Positions 62,365 to 64,000 of a stretch of DNA of 64,000 nucleotides are shown piece after piece. The stretch lies in the NCBI GenBank assembly GCA_039583875.1, contig CM077165.1:63972757-64036756 (forward strand), written 5' to 3'. This DNA comes from Platanthera guangdongensis (Eukaryota > Streptophyta > Magnoliopsida > Asparagales > Orchidaceae). The first letter of the stretch is position 1. Each line of letters starts with the position of its first letter. The notes beneath the pieces are model-generated. The model worked only from the letters and a program-made list of their open reading frames with translations, was not told the origin of the DNA and made no database searches. Position numbers and translations under genes: made by a program.

Positions 62365-64000
62365 ATGAACCGCGAAAATCCGTCGGATCATTTGGACTTG
62401 GACCACGAAATTGAGAGTACTATTCCGATAAGATCGCGATTTCAAGGCCCTAATCACCAAATACCGGTTGAGGATTCCGAGTCATTTTCTACCCTAAGAA
62501 TGGAAGAACCTATCGTAGAAGAATCCATCCATAGGCCTTGTCCTATTATGTACGACCAAATCTAGAGGTTAAAAAATCAAGAATAGTTCGCCCTGCTATA
62601 GCTAATAATAATTTTGAACTTAAGCCTAGCATAATTCAAATGGTACAGCAGTATGTGCAATATGCCGGACTTCAAGATGAAGATCTGAATGCGCATATAG
62701 CAAGCTTTCTTGAGATTTGTGACACCTTTAAAATTAATGGTGTTACAAATGATGCTATTAGGCTAAGACTCTTCCCTTTCTCCCTAAGAACCAAGGCTAA
62801 GCAATGGATGAACACTACCAAAAAATAGCATCACCACCTAGAATAAGCAAACTGAAAAATTTCTGGTGAAATATTTTCTGCCGGCTAAACCGCAAAACTT
62901 AGGAATGATATTTCTGCCTTTGGACAAATAGATTCTGAAACTTTGTATGAAACCTGTGAAAGATTTAAAGAACTCTTAAGATGATTCTCCCATCATGCGC
63001 TGCCTGTATGGTTGCAAGTGCAGACGTTTTATAACGGCCTAAATCAAAGCACAAAACAAATGATAGACGCAGCTTCCGGTGGTACCTTAAACCACAAAAT
63101 CGCGGAACTAGCTCTTTAGCTTTTTGAGGACATGGCCATGAACACATATCAGTGGAATGTGCCTAGGATCCGCCCAAACAAACCTGCAGGTATCTTTGAA
63201 GTAGATAATATCTCACTGCTAGCTCTGTAAATGGAAATTTTAAATAAAAAGATAACGGAGATGAGTGCTGCCTCTGCGCCTCAAGTATGGGAATCTGCAA
63301 CTCCTGCTGCCGAACAATTAGATTATGTTAATAATAAGCGTAGAAATGCTTTTCAAAAATTTTCTGTTGCTAATTTTCATGCTCCGGGTTTCGCTTTTCC
63401 GAATAGTTACAATCCCACATAACGTAACCACCCAAACTTTTCATGGAGTAATCCCTCGAACGCAATGTGCCCGCCGCCACAAAATGATTTTTTTGCACCA
63501 CCACCACCGCCTCAAAATTTTCCAAAACCTTCAAGTTTGGAGGAGATGTTTTCAAAATATATGAACGTTAATGAAGCTACGTAAGAACCCTAACCGGGAC
63601 TGTTAATAGTTTAGAGAATCAAGTAGGTCAACTCGCAAAAATTATTTCTGAGCGACCCGCCGGGTCTCTTCCTGCCTACACCGGGCCCAACCCGATAGAG
63701 TAAGTGAAAGCTATAACTCTTCAGAGTGGGAAGCAAGCTGGTATGGTTAGCAAATAGCCCGAGGCAAGCTCCGCCTCCATTTTAAAAAATCAAAGCTTCG
63801 CCCACATTTTAAAAAATCAACCCTCCGCCGAGAAAATTTTTATCATTCCACCTCTACTGAAGAAGAAGTTATCACCTGTCTCCCTGTTAAAGAAAAAGAT
63901 CTCACTCCACCACCCATCTTTAAAAATATTTCAACTCCACCATACCCTTCCAAACTTAGCAAGCAACGTCAGGATTATCAATACTCCCGCTTCCTAGAAA
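62365..64000 (+). pseudogene. Gag of element K (decayed, partial)
   Basis: Starts MNRENPSDHLDLDHEIES. The Athila gag core is recognisable across stops and shifts: IIQMVQQYVQYAGLQDED near 62640, DTFKINGVTNDAIRLRLFPF near 62730, LRTKAKQW near 62795, SETLYETCERFKELLR near 62935, MAMNTYQW near 63133, NFSWSNPSNAMCPP near 63438 and VKAITLQSGK near 63702. There are at least eight stops. The protease would lie past the right edge. Confidence 0.82.

Larger units (their letters stand above)
62003..64000 (+). mobile_element. Element K: Athila-type Ty3/Gypsy element, 5' internal part
   Basis: PBS and a decayed gag of the same type as element I but clearly divergent. It runs off the right edge. The leader 62030-62364 is A/T-rich with long A runs and no gene. 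Confidence 0.82.

Noticed and set aside
1..64000. A host gene hidden in the stack
   Set aside because: Every frame over about 200 codons outside arrays maps to retrotransposon gag, pol or third-ORF sequence; no exon-intron gene could be supported.

Overview
The window is plant repeat DNA. I see no host gene, rRNA, tRNA gene or bacterial feature. It is a stack of LTR retrotransposons from both plant superfamilies: Ty1/Copia of Sirevirus type, and Ty3/Gypsy of chromovirus (Tekay/Del-like) and Athila type. Deep nesting, LTRs of 1.6-3 kb and abundant stop-ridden relics point to a large-genome flowering plant. I cannot name the species.

Layout, reconstructed from LTR ends, primer-binding sites (PBS), polypurine tracts (PPT) and target-site duplications (TSD). 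Everything from the left edge to 44340 lies inside Gypsy element H (visible as decayed pol 39730-42312 and 3' LTR 42367-44340). H holds Copia element B (+ strand, 32256-39729). B holds Copia element C of the same family (- strand, 6565-8596 and 29374-32255). C holds Copia element A (+, 1-6564, in its integrase) and Gypsy element F (-, 8597-29373, TSD TGGTG, in its gag). F's 3' LTR holds Gypsy element G (+, 10476-21954, TSD CCCGT). H itself sits in the 5' LTR of Athila-type element I (44341 to about 51753). To the right, an Athila-type LTR (51754-53221, resuming 61847-62002) leads into a second Athila-type element K (to the right edge). That LTR is split by J (53239-61846, -), a compact Copia element with two 1637-bp LTRs.

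Four elements (A, B, J, I) carry a third open reading frame between pol, or where pol should be, and the 3' LTR. This is the env-like position known for Sireviruses and Athila. The A, B and J proteins share one conserved core. In A and B they carry basic nuclear-localisation-like motifs, and I see no obvious signal peptide. I's protein looks like the ATHILA ORF-1 family.

The most unusual theme is arrays of short CpG-containing palindromes. Copia A and Gypsy G use GTGTCGACAC. B/C use TTCGTCGAA/TTCGACGAA plus GTGTCGACAC. F, H, I and K use CACG-NN-CGTG inverted repeats, F with GTGTCGACAC as well. J uses long dyads built on GATTCTCGCCGA. The arrays sit in LTR U3 regions and, in A, B and I, again just upstream of the third ORF. 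In A the same TATAAATAGG box follows both the LTR array and the internal array. I read this as an internal promoter copying the LTR promoter design, and as a possible trans-regulatory system exploited by elements of both superfamilies. Palindromes in the LTR cis-region have been reported for maize Sireviruses. The internal duplication, the spread into Gypsy families and the array inside gag coding sequence look less ordinary. A second unusual signal is a set of three leader hairpins in G with one invariant 12-nt loop and changing stems.
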